NCBI GenBank assembly: GCA_045110675.1
Contig: JBGCGJ010000013.1
Span: 1-47,483, forward strand
Source: JBALVT01 sp045110675
Lineage (GTDB): Bacteria; Pseudomonadota; Gammaproteobacteria; Pseudomonadales; Halieaceae
DNA length: 47,483 nucleotides
Direction of reading: 5' to 3'
Each line of letters begins with the position of its first letter. Positions within the stretch are counted from its first letter, which is position 1. Shown here piece by piece: positions 1 through 8,471 of this stretch. The notes beneath the pieces are model-generated. The model made no database searches, was not told the DNA's origin, and worked only from the letters and a program-made list of their open reading frames with translations. A program made the translations under genes and the position numbers.

Positions 1-24
1 GTTCGAATCCCTCGCTCTCCGCCA
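1..24 (+). tRNA. 3' end of a tRNA gene, probably tRNA-Ser
   Basis: Only the last 24 bases are inside the window. They fit tRNA positions 53-76: the last T-stem G, the T loop TTCGAAT, the 3' T-stem strand CCCTC, the 3' acceptor strand GCTCTCC, discriminator G and an encoded CCA. A G discriminator with this acceptor end is typical of bacterial tRNA-Ser. The anticodon and variable arm lie upstream, so the isotype is inferred. A strong terminator hairpin follows 2 nt later. Confidence 0.85.
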
Positions 25-25
25 T

Positions 26-69
26 CTAAAGCAAAAAGGGCACCCAATCGGGTGCCCTTTTTGCTTTAG
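26..69 (+). terminator. Intrinsic terminator of the tRNA gene
   Basis: A perfect 20-bp inverted repeat (26-45 with 50-69) closes on the four-base loop AATC. The GC-rich core GGGCACCC/GGGTGCCC is flanked by an A tract upstream and a T tract downstream, so it could also work from the minus strand. It begins 2 nt after the CCA end of the tRNA. Confidence 0.9.
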
Positions 70-109
70 GGGCGAAGCGCGAGGACTTGGTTCAAGCCTC
101 CGGTTCGAT

Positions 110-186
110 AAATTCGCCTTAGAGGCGAATTTAGGCACCGCAGTGCAGGTGCCCGTAGGGTCACAACACCCCAAAGGGTGTTGTGA
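110..186. repeat. Cluster of three stem-loops downstream of the tRNA
   Basis: Three hairpins follow each other in non-coding DNA: 110-119 with 123-132 (10 bp, loop of 3), 134-139 with 148-153 (6 bp, loop of 8) and 161-171 with 176-186 (11 bp, loop of 4). No open reading frame explains them. Together with the terminator, the tRNA-distal 190 bases are almost entirely self-complementary. They may be a REP-like repeat family or a scar of past integration at the tRNA; one copy cannot tell. The remaining bases to 286 show nothing I can name. Confidence 0.6.
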
Positions 187-286
187 TCAATCCCGCACTC
201 ACCAGCCCGTTTCTCTCCTCACTAGATCGTGCTGCCCGAAGTAGCCACAACAGCGCTACGAGGACCGGACCCTAGCTTTGTCTCCT

Positions 287-3200
287 TCAAACTTTGCTTC
301 TACCCAGTTGCAACACAATAACCGTCATAGCCGGCAGAACAGTCAATGTCACCAACGCCGCCCCAATGATGCCGAACATAACAATGGCCCCAACGCCACG
401 ATAGAGCTCAGTACCAGCACCGGGTATTAGCACCAACGGCGCCAAACCCACCAGAGTCGTGATAGTGGACATTGCTATCGGTCTAAGACGCACTTCCACG
501 GCCTCAGTGGCCGCAGCAAGCGCGTCCATGCCTTTCTCGCGAACGTTTTCTACAGTCCGATGCACTACCAAAATGGGGTTGTTCACCACTGTGCCCATGA
601 GTATCAAAAACCCCAGCATGGAAATCATGTCAAAGGGTTGCACGATTGCTGTTCCGCCGAACACAGGAAGCAGGCCGCCGATGCCATTGAGCAGGCTAAG
701 CCCAACAATACCGCCTGCAATGCCCAGGGGGATAGACGTGATGATAAGCAGCGGATAAGACCAGTGATTAAATATCGCCACCATTAGCAAGTAGACGATC
801 AACAGCGCGACCATATAGTTGCTCATCAGGGACTCGCGGGTAGCATCGAGCTGATCCGCCGCACCGGAGATAACAACATCGACATTGGCAGGAAGGTCAC
901 CGGAATTGCGCAGATAACTCACGATATCTTCGCGCACAGTTTCGACACCGGTTTCCAGGGGGATGCTACGCGGCGGAATAATACTTAAGCTCACAGTACG
1001 ACGTCCGTTCACGCGTCGGAAGGAGTTACTGTCCACTGTTTCCACTACATCTACCAGTGCACCCAGGGGAAGAACCTCTCCAGTTTGTGTGTAGATGGGC
1101 AGCTGGCTCAAGCTTTCCAGTTCCACGCCACGCCCCAGTTCGCTGTACAGGTAAATATCCAGCTTATCGTCCTCCAGAAAAAACTCATCTACATAGCTGC
1201 CATCGGTCAGTGCAGCAACCGTGAAACCGATATCGCTTGCGGATAGGCCCAGCTCGGCGGCTCTTTCCCAGTTTGGGCGGATCTCCAGCAAGGGTTGTGA
1301 CAGTGATAATGCAGAGGGTTGACTCTGAATGCGCGGATTGTCGAAAACCTCTTCTGCCCGACGATAAGCTGCCTCCGCGACGGTGTAAATTTCGCCCAAA
1401 TCGTTTCCCGCAATATCCAGATTAATGCTGCGCGTACCGCCATTATTGCTACTGATAATCGATCCCCGAGAGGCGAATGCACGCATCCCCGGATATTCAC
1501 CGAACTTGCGCGCCAGTGCATCCATCAAGGCCTCAACGTCTCCAGCCTCCATTGGTTCGGAAATGATGCGAAGTGAGCCAGAGCCCACGCGCAAGTTGCT
1601 GTAGGCCATGGGAGGAAAATCGGTCTTACCGGCGCGAAAATTCGCGCGGTCAGCTCGCACGTGAGGCAGCAAATACCCCTCTATGTCTTTCGCGATATCT
1701 TTCATTGTTTCTAAACTGTATCCCGGAGGTGCGCTCATAACCGCAAACACCTTGGCCTCTTCGCCCTCGGGTAGGTACTCCGCCGGGGGAGTGAGAAACC
1801 AGATAATACCGCCGCTCAACAGGACGGCGATGGCGATACAGCTCGTTCTGCTTCGCGGTGTGGCGAGTACAGCGTGTACGCAAGACAATGTGAAACGGTG
1901 TATCTGGTTGTGATGTCTCCCTCTGGAAACCTCTGGATCTCCCGTGCTTTTCTCTTTGCTGGAAAAATTCAGATGTGCAGCTGCAGTGGGCAGAACGGTT
2001 ACTGCGACTAGCATCGAAGCTAAAATCGCAGCAGAGATAGCGATTGCGACATCAGAATAAAGTTGACCCGCTTCCTGCTCGACAAAAGCGACGGGAATAA
2101 ACACCAATACCGTCGTGAGCGTCGACGCCAGGACCGCTGGCCATACATGTCGAACACCCTCCACGGCCGCCTGAAAGCGTTTTGCTCCCTTGCGTCGTTC
2201 CAGGGCAATACTCTCGAGTACCACAATGCTATTGTCCAAGGTCATACCAATTGCGAATGCGATACCCGCGAGTGAGATAACGTTGATGGTGCGTCCGGCC
2301 AACATCAGGCCTAGAAATGCAACGATAATACAGATGGGTATCCCCATTACGCCGACCAGTGTCACGGGAATCGAGCGAAGGAATAGGAACATCACCACGC
2401 TTGCCAGAATCGCGCCCATAATTAAGTTCTGCCAGACATTGCGCAGTGATTCGCTGACATAGACGACATCATCAGACATGTGATGCATCCGCAATCCGGC
2501 GGGTTCCAGCACATTTTGATTTAAAGTCTCGACCTCTTTGAGGATTCCTTCTTTGATTTCAATTACGTTAGATCCCGCCTCTCTGCGCAGGGTGACAAAG
2601 AGGTTCGGCGCGCCATTGAAGGATGTCATAGACTGCTCTTCAAAGTGATCCAGCTGCACCGTGGCGACATCGGAAAGTCTTATGACAGCATCACCTCTAC
2701 GGGCCAGAACCAGGTCGGACAACTCATCAAGATTTTCAAAGCGACCGACGGTGCGCAATAGATATTGCCGTTTGCCCGCGTCGATCATTCCGCCCGAACG
2801 GTCGCTGTTTCTGCTGCGTATCACTTCCCTGACGGCGGTCAATGTAAGTTCGCGCTGAGCCAATCTTGCCGGATCGATAAGAATTTGTATCTGACGCTCA
2901 ACACCGCCCCAAACGCCGACTTCAGAAATTCCCGGCACACCTCCCAAGCGGGGTTTTACCGTATCTTCCACAAAATCCAGGGATAAACCGATGTCGATTG
3001 CCCGTGGATTGTCGGGCAGGGGGGTTATACTAAAAAACATGAAAGCATTGCTGGAAAACGAATTCGCATAAATTCGCGGTTCGTCGACGGTCTCCGGATA
3101 GGAGGGCACCTGGCTCAAGGCATTGTTCACGCGAATTAACATTTGAGTAATGTCGGTGCCGTGTGGAAACTCCAATTCAATTTCTGCTCGTCCGGAGTTC

Positions 3201-3445
3201 GCCCTGGCGGTGATACGCGAAAGATTGGGCAGGTTGCGCAAGTATTCCTCTTGCTCGATCAGTATTTCCTTCTCAACGTCTTGCGGTGTTGCACCTGGCC
3301 AGTTAGTGCGGACGCTGATGACACGAACGTCCAAATCAGGAATCATTTGCACCGGTATTCGTAGGGCGGCCACAATACCGAGAACGCAGACGATCAGCAC
3401 CGTGACCGTCATGATGTTGCCTCGCTGGATTATTTTTTCGAACAC
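287..3445 (-). CDS. RND-family efflux transporter permease
   Basis: Inner-membrane, proton-driven permease of a tripartite efflux pump (AcrB/MexB superfamily), 1052 aa, the usual family length. It has an N-terminal membrane helix (about residues 10-30), a periplasmic porter domain, a helix bundle at about 340-490, a second periplasmic domain and a C-terminal helix bundle. The TM4 motif is LDNS (Asp404-Asn405) where AcrB has two aspartates, and the TM10 region reads VVNNPILVV without the AcrB lysine, so this is a branch other than classical AcrB. The start is GTG at 3445, four bases after the adaptor stop, implying coupled translation. No outer-membrane factor gene is adjacent. The substrate cannot be predicted. 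Confidence 0.95.
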   Translation of the reverse strand: MFEKIIQRGNIMTVTVLIVCVLGIVAALRIPVQMIPDLDVRVISVRTNWPGATPQDVEKEILIEQEEYLRNLPNLSRITARANSGRAEIELEFPHGTDITQMLIRVNNALSQVPSYPETVDEPRIYANSFSSNAFMFFSITPLPDNPRAIDIGLSLDFVEDTVKPRLGGVPGISEVGVWGGVERQIQILIDPARLAQRELTLTAVREVIRSRNSDRSGGMIDAGKRQYLLRTVGRFENLDELSDLVLARRGDAVIRLSDVATVQLDHFEEQSMTSFNGAPNLFVTLRREAGSNVIEIKEGILKEVETLNQNVLEPAGLRMHHMSDDVVYVSESLRNVWQNLIMGAILASVVMFLFLRSIPVTLVGVMGIPICIIVAFLGLMLAGRTINVISLAGIAFAIGMTLDNSIVVLESIALERRKGAKRFQAAVEGVRHVWPAVLASTLTTVLVFIPVAFVEQEAGQLYSDVAIAISAAILASMLVAVTVLPTAAAHLNFSSKEKSTGDPEVSRGRHHNQIHRFTLSCVHAVLATPRSRTSCIAIAVLLSGGIIWFLTPPAEYLPEGEEAKVFAVMSAPPGYSLETMKDIAKDIEGYLLPHVRADRANFRAGKTDFPPMAYSNLRVGSGSLRIISEPMEAGDVEALMDALARKFGEYPGMRAFASRGSIISSNNGGTRSINLDIAGNDLGEIYTVAEAAYRRAEEVFDNPRIQSQPSALSLSQPLLEIRPNWERAAELGLSASDIGFTVAALTDGSYVDEFFLEDDKLDIYLYSELGRGVELESLSQLPIYTQTGEVLPLGALVDVVETVDSNSFRRVNGRRTVSLSIIPPRSIPLETGVETVREDIVSYLRNSGDLPANVDVVISGAADQLDATRESLMSNYMVALLIVYLLMVAIFNHWSYPLLIITSIPLGIAGGIVGLSLLNGIGGLLPVFGGTAIVQPFDMISMLGFLILMGTVVNNPILVVHRTVENVREKGMDALAAATEAVEVRLRPIAMSTITTLVGLAPLVLIPGAGTELYRGVGAIVMFGIIGAALVTLTVLPAMTVIVLQLGRSKV

Positions 3446-3449
3446 AGCA

Positions 3450-4547
3450 TCAGTCCTGCTCGCTGGCCAAAACCGCTACGCGCTGACCGGATCGCAATCT
3501 CTCGTTCCCTTGAACGACAACTCTATCGCCAGCCCTTAGACCCTGGAGAATCTCAACCATGCCGTCAAACTCCAGGCCGGTATTAAGACTCTTTTCAGCT
3601 ACCACGTCACCGTTTTGGCTTGTGTTAACGATCCACGCAACGACGCGGCCATCAGGATATTTGATAATCGCATCCCGGGATATAGCGATACCACGGCGTC
3701 CACTATCCAAATTCAGTACGGCTCGCGCCGACATTCCTGGGCTCATTGTCTTATGAGATTGATCTGGCTCAACTCTCACTAGAAAAGTGCGCGCGCCTGG
3801 GTCTGCGACGGGTACCAGCATTGCGATCTTGCCTAATCTTGGAGCTGTGGCGCTATCGCCGAGTGTATAGGTTACCGGAGCATCGGTTTTAATGACTGAT
3901 AGAAAATCTTCCGATACTTGAAAATCGATGTGTAAATCCTCGGTCGCAACTAATTCCAGGACGGCCGCTCCGGGAGTAACCCATTCACCTAACTCGGTAT
4001 GTTTGACGCTGACTATGCCGGCAAAGGGCGCCTTCATAATATGCCGATCAAAAACACCCTTGCGATACTTGGCATCGGCCTGCGCGCGTTGTAGCGCTGC
4101 CTCATCTTCCGCTACTTCAGAGGCAAGATCACGGACGACCGTTTCTGCAATGCTCTGCTTTGGAGCGAGCGCTTTGGCCTCCTTCAGTCGTCGGCGCGCA
4201 TCGGTAAGTGCCAGTTGGGTGGACGAAACGCTGGCTTGCGAGCCCTGCCATTCCCATTTTGCCAACTCCGCGTCCAGCTCGAGAAGTACATCTCCTGTAT
4301 TCACGGCGCTGCCGGCATCAACATTCAGCACTGTCACCAGACCTGCGGTAGAGGGAGAAAGACGTGCAGAGCGAGCCGATGCAACCGTACCCGTTAACTG
4401 CAAAGCTTGTTCGATGGCCTGTTCCTGAACCACTGCAATTCTAACGGGTACAGCATCGCTAGCGTGTAATACGGTAGGACTGATAAACCATGCCAATAAG
4501 AGAAGTACCGGGATGTATCTCTCGCACCGGCTCGAATGAAAAGACAC
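3450..4547 (-). CDS. RND efflux periplasmic adaptor (membrane fusion protein)
   Basis: HlyD/AcrA-type adaptor, 365 aa, that should link the downstream RND permease to an outer-membrane channel. The N-terminus is a clear signal peptide (hydrophobic residues about 11-28, probable cleavage after LHA). Next come the lipoyl/biotinyl-like half (GLVTVLNVDAGSAVNTGDVL), a helical hairpin at about 95-155, the second lipoyl half (MKAPFAGIVSVKHTELGEWV) and beta-barrel segments. There is no lipobox, so it is probably not lipidated. The GTG start at 4547 is preceded by an AGGAG at good spacing. It is the first gene of a two-gene operon with the permease. Confidence 0.93.
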   Translation of the reverse strand: MSFHSSRCERYIPVLLLLAWFISPTVLHASDAVPVRIAVVQEQAIEQALQLTGTVASARSARLSPSTAGLVTVLNVDAGSAVNTGDVLLELDAELAKWEWQGSQASVSSTQLALTDARRRLKEAKALAPKQSIAETVVRDLASEVAEDEAALQRAQADAKYRKGVFDRHIMKAPFAGIVSVKHTELGEWVTPGAAVLELVATEDLHIDFQVSEDFLSVIKTDAPVTYTLGDSATAPRLGKIAMLVPVADPGARTFLVRVEPDQSHKTMSPGMSARAVLNLDSGRRGIAISRDAIIKYPDGRVVAWIVNTSQNGDVVAEKSLNTGLEFDGMVEILQGLRAGDRVVVQGNERLRSGQRVAVLASEQD

Positions 4548-4585
4548 TAACTACTCCTGTAAATAATCCTTAAAAAACACCAAGC

Positions 4586-5176
4586 TCAACGCACCCCGAT
4601 GGGCTCCCCACCCCAGGGTGTGACAGGTTTACCAAAGTCTGCCTGAAAGTCCGCTGGAAGTTCTTCTGTCATATCCAATGTTGCCGCCAATCGCCCCATG
4701 CCCACATAGAGCGCTAAGTGAAGCATCAATTCCATGGTTTGCGCTTCATCGAAATGCTCCCGCAAGGCAGAAAAACGCTCATCTGTTATCGACAAATGGT
4801 CGTTTGCAAACCGATCCGCAAAATCGAGAGCGGCTTGCTCAGCGCTCGTCAGATTTTGAGCTTCCTGGGGGCGCTCCAGTGAGCACACCAATTCCTCATT
4901 CACCTCATCGGCGGCACTGGAATATCGGATGGCCATGCAACTGCGACACTGATTGTGAAAAGCCACACGTAGCCGGACTAACTCAATCAACCGCTCTGGT
5001 AATGTTCTATTGATAGTAATTGCAGCACCAAAACCGATGGCCCCTTTGGCCATTTCGGGACAATGAGCCAGCATTCGCGTAATGCCCTGCTCGATGACCG
5101 TCGCAGTGTCCCCAGCTGTCATTGTTACTAATTCGGGGTCCCAGCTTTCAACTGGTATTTTACTGATACGACTCAT
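4586..5176 (-). CDS. Carboxymuconolactone decarboxylase/AhpD-family protein
   Basis: 196-aa all-helical protein of the CMD/AhpD superfamily. The segment VRLRVAFHNQCRSCMAIRY carries the CxxC pair (Cys77, Cys80), as in AhpD-like alkylhydroperoxidases where the two thiols form a redox centre. The family is cytoplasmic and often acts in peroxide or thiol-disulfide chemistry; many members have no proven substrate. The ATG start at 5176 is preceded by GAGGAA. It lies 38 nt upstream of the efflux adaptor on the same strand, so co-transcription is possible, but a functional link is not shown. Confidence 0.85.
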   Translation of the reverse strand: MSRISKIPVESWDPELVTMTAGDTATVIEQGITRMLAHCPEMAKGAIGFGAAITINRTLPERLIELVRLRVAFHNQCRSCMAIRYSSAADEVNEELVCSLERPQEAQNLTSAEQAALDFADRFANDHLSITDERFSALREHFDEAQTMELMLHLALYVGMGRLAATLDMTEELPADFQADFGKPVTPWGGEPIGVR

Positions 5177-5219
5177 GGGTGTATTCCTCGTAGTTTTGTG
5201 GGCGAACGAATTCGCGAAG

Positions 5220-5600
5220 CTAGCCGCGGCGCCTGACTACCAATACCTCGTAGCGCCCCTTTGCTCCAATAAATTTAGAGCATAGCGCGCTTGCCAGGCT
5301 GACCACGACAGCGCCAAACACGGCGCTCCAGAAGCCTACTACCTCGAAGCCGTCGACAAACCAACCAGCCAGGTTTAGCATGCCAGCGTTGAGAATCAGC
5401 AAAAACAGGCCTAGTGTCACAACGGTAAGGGGAAGTGTCAGTAAAACCAGCACGGGTCGCACGAAAGCATTGATGAGGCCTAGCGCTATTGCCGCCCAGA
5501 TCAGGGCGCCGATAGACGTCGCGCTGACGCCGGGGACAAGATAGGTAGCGAGCCAGATGCCTAGCCCGATAATCAGTGTTCGTAGTATTAAACCCAACAT
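5220..5600 (-). CDS. YvlD/phage-holin-family small membrane protein
   Basis: 126-aa very hydrophobic protein with about four predicted membrane helices (approximately residues 3-22, 28-48, 50-75 and 88-108). The conserved pattern NAFVRPVLVLLTLPLTVVTLGLF is typical of COG1950/PF04020, annotated as mycobacterial-type four-TM phage holin or YvlD. Despite the name these are ordinary chromosomal membrane proteins, and nothing here suggests a prophage. The C-terminus is short and basic (VVRRRG). It is the first gene of the minus-strand group and lies 43 nt before the CMD gene. Function is unknown. Confidence 0.85.
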   Translation of the reverse strand: MLGLILRTLIIGLGIWLATYLVPGVSATSIGALIWAAIALGLINAFVRPVLVLLTLPLTVVTLGLFLLILNAGMLNLAGWFVDGFEVVGFWSAVFGAVVVSLASALCSKFIGAKGRYEVLVVRRRG

Positions 5601-5738
5601 ACGCTCAACTTACCATCGACCTCTTCACGGCGCTACCTGGCAGTTCACTTTAGCGAGCAACAAATTCATTAATGGGTTCACGGATAACTGTGGTGCGTTA
5701 CGATAGAACAATACTTCTGCAAATACTGAGACATCACA

Positions 5739-6857
5739 ATGCCACAAACAGCACTGGTAGTCGGCGGCACCGGTCCCACCGGCCCCTACATCGTCAACGG
5801 ATTACTGCAACGCGGCTTTCAGGTGGCCATTTTACATCGCGGCACTCATGAGGTGGATGAGATCCCACCCGAAGTGGAGCACATCCACACCGACCCCTAC
5901 GATGAGGCCTGCCTGTCAGAGGCTCTCTCCCAACGCCGCTTTGATGTCTGTATTGCCACTTATGGTCGTCTGCGAGCCATTGCCAATGTCATGGACGAGC
6001 GCTGCGAGTATTTTCTGTCGGCTGGCGGCGGTCCTGCGTATCGCGGTTACATGAATCCCGCACTTTATGGGCCTGGAGGAATGCCGGTGCCCCTTCGCGA
6101 AGATCACACCCTGGTGGAGGATGAGCTTGAGGATTCCAAGGGCTGGCGCATCGTGCGAACAGAGCGAGCAGTGTTTGCGGATATTCCCCATGCCACCCAT
6201 TTCCGTTACCCGTATGTCTACGGGCGTTATCAGCTGGTACCACGGGAATGGTTGCTGGTGCGACGTTTCCTCGATGGCCGGTGTCGCATCATCCTGCCGG
6301 ATGGCGGGCTCACCCTGCACAGTTTTGGCTATGCCGAAAATGTTGCCCACGCTATTTTGCTCGCGGTCGATCAACCAATGGCCTGCAGGGGCAAGATCTA
6401 TAATGTTGCAGACGCGACTGTGCTGAGTTTGCGTCAGGTTACCGAAATTATTGCCGCGCACATGGATGTTGAGTTGGAAGTTATCAACATGCCCTGGGAG
6501 CTGGCGACACCCGCCCGTCCGCTGGTCATGCAACCTCAGACCAGCCATCGAGTGCAGGATACCAGCGCGCTGGCGTACGATCTTGGTTACAGCGACAAGG
6601 TGGCACCTGAGCAGGCCTTGCGTGCAACTGTAGATTGGTTGTTGGCGAATCCCCCACAGCCTGGTGGTATGGAAGAAATGGTGCTGGAAGATCCTTTCGA
6701 CTATGCTGCTGAAGACCGCTTGATCGATGCTTGGTTGGCGGCTTGTCAATCGCTCCCTAAGTGGGAAGGTGAAATAGAACCCGGTCTCGGCATGGCCTAT
6801 AGCGGACCGGGGGGTAGGGCCCGTTCGCAGGCGCAATTCAATGAAGGTAAAGCGTAA
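5739..6857 (+). CDS. Atypical NAD(P)-binding SDR-fold protein
   Basis: 372-aa extended short-chain dehydrogenase/epimerase-like protein. A Rossmann beta-alpha-beta opens the protein with the nucleotide-binding motif GGTGPTGPY (residues 8-16). The middle part RYPYVYGRYQLVPREW and the later LHSFGYAENVAHAILLAVD are typical of NAD-dependent epimerase/dehydratase folds. I do not see the usual catalytic Tyr-x3-Lys; the corresponding stretch reads RTERAVF. It may therefore bind nucleotide without standard SDR chemistry, or act as an isomerase or reductase of unknown substrate. The start is ATG 5739; the Shine-Dalgarno is weak. It stands alone, divergent from the membrane-protein gene. Confidence 0.8.
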   Translation: MPQTALVVGGTGPTGPYIVNGLLQRGFQVAILHRGTHEVDEIPPEVEHIHTDPYDEACLSEALSQRRFDVCIATYGRLRAIANVMDERCEYFLSAGGGPAYRGYMNPALYGPGGMPVPLREDHTLVEDELEDSKGWRIVRTERAVFADIPHATHFRYPYVYGRYQLVPREWLLVRRFLDGRCRIILPDGGLTLHSFGYAENVAHAILLAVDQPMACRGKIYNVADATVLSLRQVTEIIAAHMDVELEVINMPWELATPARPLVMQPQTSHRVQDTSALAYDLGYSDKVAPEQALRATVDWLLANPPQPGGMEEMVLEDPFDYAAEDRLIDAWLAACQSLPKWEGEIEPGLGMAYSGPGGRARSQAQFNEGKA

Positions 6858-6875
6858 ATGAAGTAGCATTTACGC
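6852..6875 (+). terminator. Hairpin overlapping the SDR stop codon
   Basis: Perfect 9-bp inverted repeat GCGTAAATG/CATTTACGC with a 6-nt loop; the SDR stop codon lies in the left arm. A 10-bp palindrome CCAGCGCTGG follows at 6876-6885. There is no U tract, so termination is uncertain; it may act as an mRNA 3'-end stabiliser or an attenuating structure before rhlE. Confidence 0.4.
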
Positions 6876-6901
6876 CCAGCGCTGGTATAGTGCCCCGGCT
6901 T

Positions 6902-6951
6902 GGCGCACTTCGGTCTGCGCCTTACATCACCGCCACAATCTTTTGCGGCGG
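6902..6951 (+). promoter_or_regulatory. Structured 5' leader of rhlE
   Basis: Two hairpins stand in the 203-nt leader: 6902-6907 with 6916-6921 (loop region containing CTTCGG, a UUCG-type tetraloop), and 6930-6934 with 6947-6951. Long leaders are known for cold-inducible DEAD-box helicase mRNAs; whether this one acts that way is inference. Confidence 0.35.
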
Positions 6952-7060
6952 ATACTATTCTCAATTCCAAGCCTGGACCGACCCATTCGCGATTGATTAT
7001 TTATTGGCTCGCATACTGGTCAGGCGCTCTCATATCGAGAGAATCAGGAGCAAGACATTC

Positions 7061-8353
7061 ATGTTATTTAAAGATCTCGGCCTCTCGGCTGAACTTTTGC
7101 GCGCGGTGGAAAAACAAGGCTACGATGAAGCTACACCGATCCAGGCGCAAGCCATACCTCTAGTCCTGGAGGGGAAAGACCTACTGGCCGGAGCTCAAAC
7201 AGGCACGGGTAAAACCGCCGGGTTTACCCTGCCGGTGTTGCAACGGCTGCAAAGCAAAAAAATTGAAGGTGGTAAGCGTCATCCCAGAGTGCTGGTACTC
7301 ACCCCAACCCGTGAGCTGGCAGCCCAGGTGCACGAAAGCGTAGAGACCTATGGGCAAAATCTACCCTTCCGTTCAGCGGTTATTTTTGGGGGTGTCAGCA
7401 TCAACCCGCAAAAGCAAAAGCTCAGCAAGGGTGTGGACATTGTTGTCGCCACGCCCGGTCGCCTGCTCGATCACGTAGGGCAGCGCAGTATAGATCTATC
7501 GAAGATCGAGATACTTGTTCTGGACGAAGCGGACCGGATGCTCGACATGGGCTTCATTCGCGATATTCGAAAAATATTGAATATTATTCCCAAGCAGCAT
7601 CAGACGCTGCTATTCTCAGCTACTTTCTCTCGGGAAATTAAGGCGTTGGCGTCGGAGTTTTTACAGCAACCTTCGCAAATACAAGTCACACCAGAAAACA
7701 CCGCGACCGAACTTGTCAGTCAGATCGTCTATCCCGTTGACAAGAAGCGCAAGAGTGAGTTGCTGTCACACAAAATCGGTGAGGAAGAGTGGCAGCAGGT
7801 ACTCGTGTTTACGCGAACCAAGCATGCTGCTAACAAGCTCGCAGAAAAACTTGCCAAAGATGGAATTACCTCTGCCGCTATCCACGGCAACAAGTCCCAG
7901 GGCGCCAGAACCAAAGCCCTCGCGAGCTTTAAATCAGGTGATGTCCGGGTTCTGGTAGCCACCGATATTGCGGCTCGCGGTATCGACATTGACAAGTTGC
8001 CTCATGTGGTGAATTTTGAGTTGCCCAATGTCGCTGAAGATTATGTGCATCGCATCGGGCGAACAGCGCGAGCCGGTCAGGCCGGTAACGCCGTATCCCT
8101 GGTATGCGTCGATGAACTTAAGTTGCTTCGGGATATTGAAAAACTGCTGGGTAAGAACATTGATAAGATCAATCTACCGGGCTACGACGTTGACCCAAGT
8201 ATCAAAGCCGAGCCAATTGTAAACGGACGTGGTGGTGGCGGTCGCAACGGTGGCCGCGGTAATGGCGGGCGGGGCAATAGTCGATCTGGGACGGGTAAGC
8301 CTGCCGCTCGCGGAAACCGTAATGGCGGATCTGGCGCACGTCCTCGGCATTAG
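7061..8353 (+). CDS. rhlE: DEAD-box ATP-dependent RNA helicase RhlE
   Basis: 430-aa cytoplasmic RNA helicase involved in ribosome assembly or RNA remodelling. Motifs appear in order: Q motif (YDEATPIQAQAIP), Walker A AQTGTGKT at about residue 45-52, PTRELAAQ, TPGRLLD, DEAD at 155-158, SAT (LFSATF), then helicase domain 2 with ARGIDI and HRIGRTARAG. The C-terminus is a Gly/Arg/Asn-rich RGG-like tail (NGRGGGGRNGGRGNG), as in RhlE. The reading frame is open back to 6890, but MLFKDLGLS is the usual family N-terminus and ATG 7061 has AGGAG ten bases upstream, so I start it there. Confidence 0.95.
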   Translation: MLFKDLGLSAELLRAVEKQGYDEATPIQAQAIPLVLEGKDLLAGAQTGTGKTAGFTLPVLQRLQSKKIEGGKRHPRVLVLTPTRELAAQVHESVETYGQNLPFRSAVIFGGVSINPQKQKLSKGVDIVVATPGRLLDHVGQRSIDLSKIEILVLDEADRMLDMGFIRDIRKILNIIPKQHQTLLFSATFSREIKALASEFLQQPSQIQVTPENTATELVSQIVYPVDKKRKSELLSHKIGEEEWQQVLVFTRTKHAANKLAEKLAKDGITSAAIHGNKSQGARTKALASFKSGDVRVLVATDIAARGIDIDKLPHVVNFELPNVAEDYVHRIGRTARAGQAGNAVSLVCVDELKLLRDIEKLLGKNIDKINLPGYDVDPSIKAEPIVNGRGGGGRNGGRGNGGRGNSRSGTGKPAARGNRNGGSGARPRH

Positions 8354-8393
8354 GATCAGGCGATAGATTGGATCAATCTTGTGACGGGTGTCC

Positions 8394-8424
8394 TTGATTC
8401 AACAGTAGCCCTTAGCTGTATAAT
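8394..8424 (+). promoter_or_regulatory. Candidate sigma-70 promoter for the GNAT/cyclase pair
   Basis: A consensus -10 TATAAT at 8419-8424 with TTGATT at 8394-8399 as -35, spacer 19 nt (longer than ideal). It lies 48 nt before the likely start of the next gene. Confidence 0.5.
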
Positions 8425-8471
8425 CCGTGATGGCTTAAGTTTTTTCTCGTACCTATGATTGAGGTAGAGGC

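Noticed and set aside
1..190. Integrative element at the tRNA end
   Set aside because: No integrase and no repeated tRNA 3' end are visible in the window; only stem-loops, so no element is called.
5220..5600. Holin name as a sign of a prophage
   Set aside because: The COG1950/YvlD family is chromosomal, and no phage structural, lysis or integrase gene is near.
5916..6869. 317-aa open frame on the minus strand over the SDR gene
   Set aside because: Antisense shadow of a gene with clear family motifs; no ribosome site and no recognisable domain.
6890..7060. N-terminal extension of RhlE by 57 residues
   Set aside because: The extension has no family counterpart, while ATG 7061 has AGGAG and the usual MLFKDLGLS start.
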